Positions 33,165-33,295 of a stretch of 33,295 nt of DNA are shown here, piece after piece. The DNA is from Peptoniphilaceae bacterium (GTDB lineage: Bacteria > Bacillota > Clostridia > Tissierellales > Peptoniphilaceae), in assembly GCA_022779285.1 (NCBI GenBank), contig JALFST010000032.1, positions 1-33,295 of the forward strand, read 5' to 3'. A program made the position numbers and the translations under genes. Under the pieces are notes generated by a model that was given only the letters and a program-made list of their open reading frames with translations, made no database searches and was not told the DNA's origin. Within the stretch, counting starts at the first letter, position 1. Each line of letters starts with the position of its first letter.

Positions 33165-33295
33165 TTAATCCTTAGAAAATAGAGCTTGTGCTTGCTTCTC
33201 TAAACCTAACCCTTTTATAAACATCAATAAATATTTATCGTATTCATCGCTAATGTTTTGATCAGGATTTTGACGGATAAAGTCAGATTGATGAA
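33165..33295 (-). CDS. C-terminal end of an unknown gene that continues beyond the window
   Basis: The minus-strand frame is open from the window edge to a TAA at 33167-33165, giving 42 residues ending in YLLMFIKGLGLEKQAQALF followed by SKD. The composition (Asp, Asn, Lys, aromatic residues) looks like a real acidic-to-neutral protein end. I do not recognise it. It stops exactly where the IS256 remnant is cut off, so the junction is a probable insertion or deletion endpoint. Confidence 0.45.
   Translation of the reverse strand, partial: HQSDFIRQNPDQNISDEYDKYLLMFIKGLGLEKQAQALFSKD

Noticed and set aside
32537-33168. Two plus-strand frames of 79 and 85 codons
   Set aside because: Both are fragments of the frameshifted IS256 transposase.
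1-33295. CRISPR array, tRNA or rRNA genes
   Set aside because: No regularly spaced repeat array and no recognisable tRNA cloverleaf or rRNA segment was seen on either strand by eye; a covariance-model scan would be decisive.

Overview
The window looks like a low-to-medium GC Bacillota (Firmicutes) chromosome, most likely a Clostridia-type anaerobe. The basis is strong AGGAGG-type ribosome binding sites, a DRTGG/CBS family II pyrophosphatase, RecD2, ComFC, a LytTR + DUF3021 pair, and lipoproteins with Gram-positive style signals. I cannot name a genus. No rRNA, tRNA or CRISPR array is visible.

Region 1 (1-12.3 kb, + strand) is a tightly packed run of genes. In order it holds the tail of an unknown gene, a large secreted Ig-like-repeat surface protein, a CBS/DRTGG inorganic pyrophosphatase, threonylcarbamoyl-AMP synthase, uracil phosphoribosyltransferase (upp), MurA, RecD2 helicase, ComFC and a D-2-hydroxyacid dehydrogenase. 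Most junctions overlap or are under 40 nt, so this is probably one long housekeeping transcript. It ends at a strong terminator (12271-12316).

Region 2 (12.4-14.9 kb, + strand) is a small regulated module: a stand-alone LytTR regulator, a DUF3021 membrane protein, a 163-aa secreted protein of unknown family and a 236-aa lipoprotein. It has two good sigma-A promoters, and both carry the same 13-nt sequence. It ends at a bidirectional terminator shared with the convergent nrd operon. This is the best candidate for an undescribed system in the window.

Region 3 (14.95-19.3 kb, - strand) holds nrdA-nrdB, a class I ribonucleotide reductase with a tandem pair of NrdR-like boxes upstream, and a small hypothetical coiled-coil gene.

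Region 4 (19.4-20.26 kb) is a graveyard of insertion sequences: a frameshifted IS256-family transposase remnant and an integrase-core (IS3/IS481-like) remnant, with short repeats.

Region 5 (20.3-32.2 kb, + strand) is visibly more AT-rich. It is a sugar uptake and catabolism island: a LacI regulator with its own promoter and operator, a ribose-type ABC importer (binding lipoprotein, double ATPase, permease), a PfkB kinase, a D-lyxose isomerase-like cupin, a class II aldolase, a second PfkB kinase, a decayed L-ribulose-5-phosphate 4-epimerase (araD), about 1.2 kb of mostly non-coding or decayed DNA, and xylulokinase. Together the enzymes suggest uptake of a pentose such as D-lyxose or a related ketose, isomerisation to D-xylulose, and phosphorylation to xylulose 5-phosphate. 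The kinase/aldolase pair could form a second branch. The true substrate is not proven.

Region 6 (32.3-33.3 kb) is a second, different IS256-family remnant and the end of a minus-strand gene that continues past the window. IS debris on both sides and the base-composition shift suggest that region 5 was acquired horizontally and is partly decaying.
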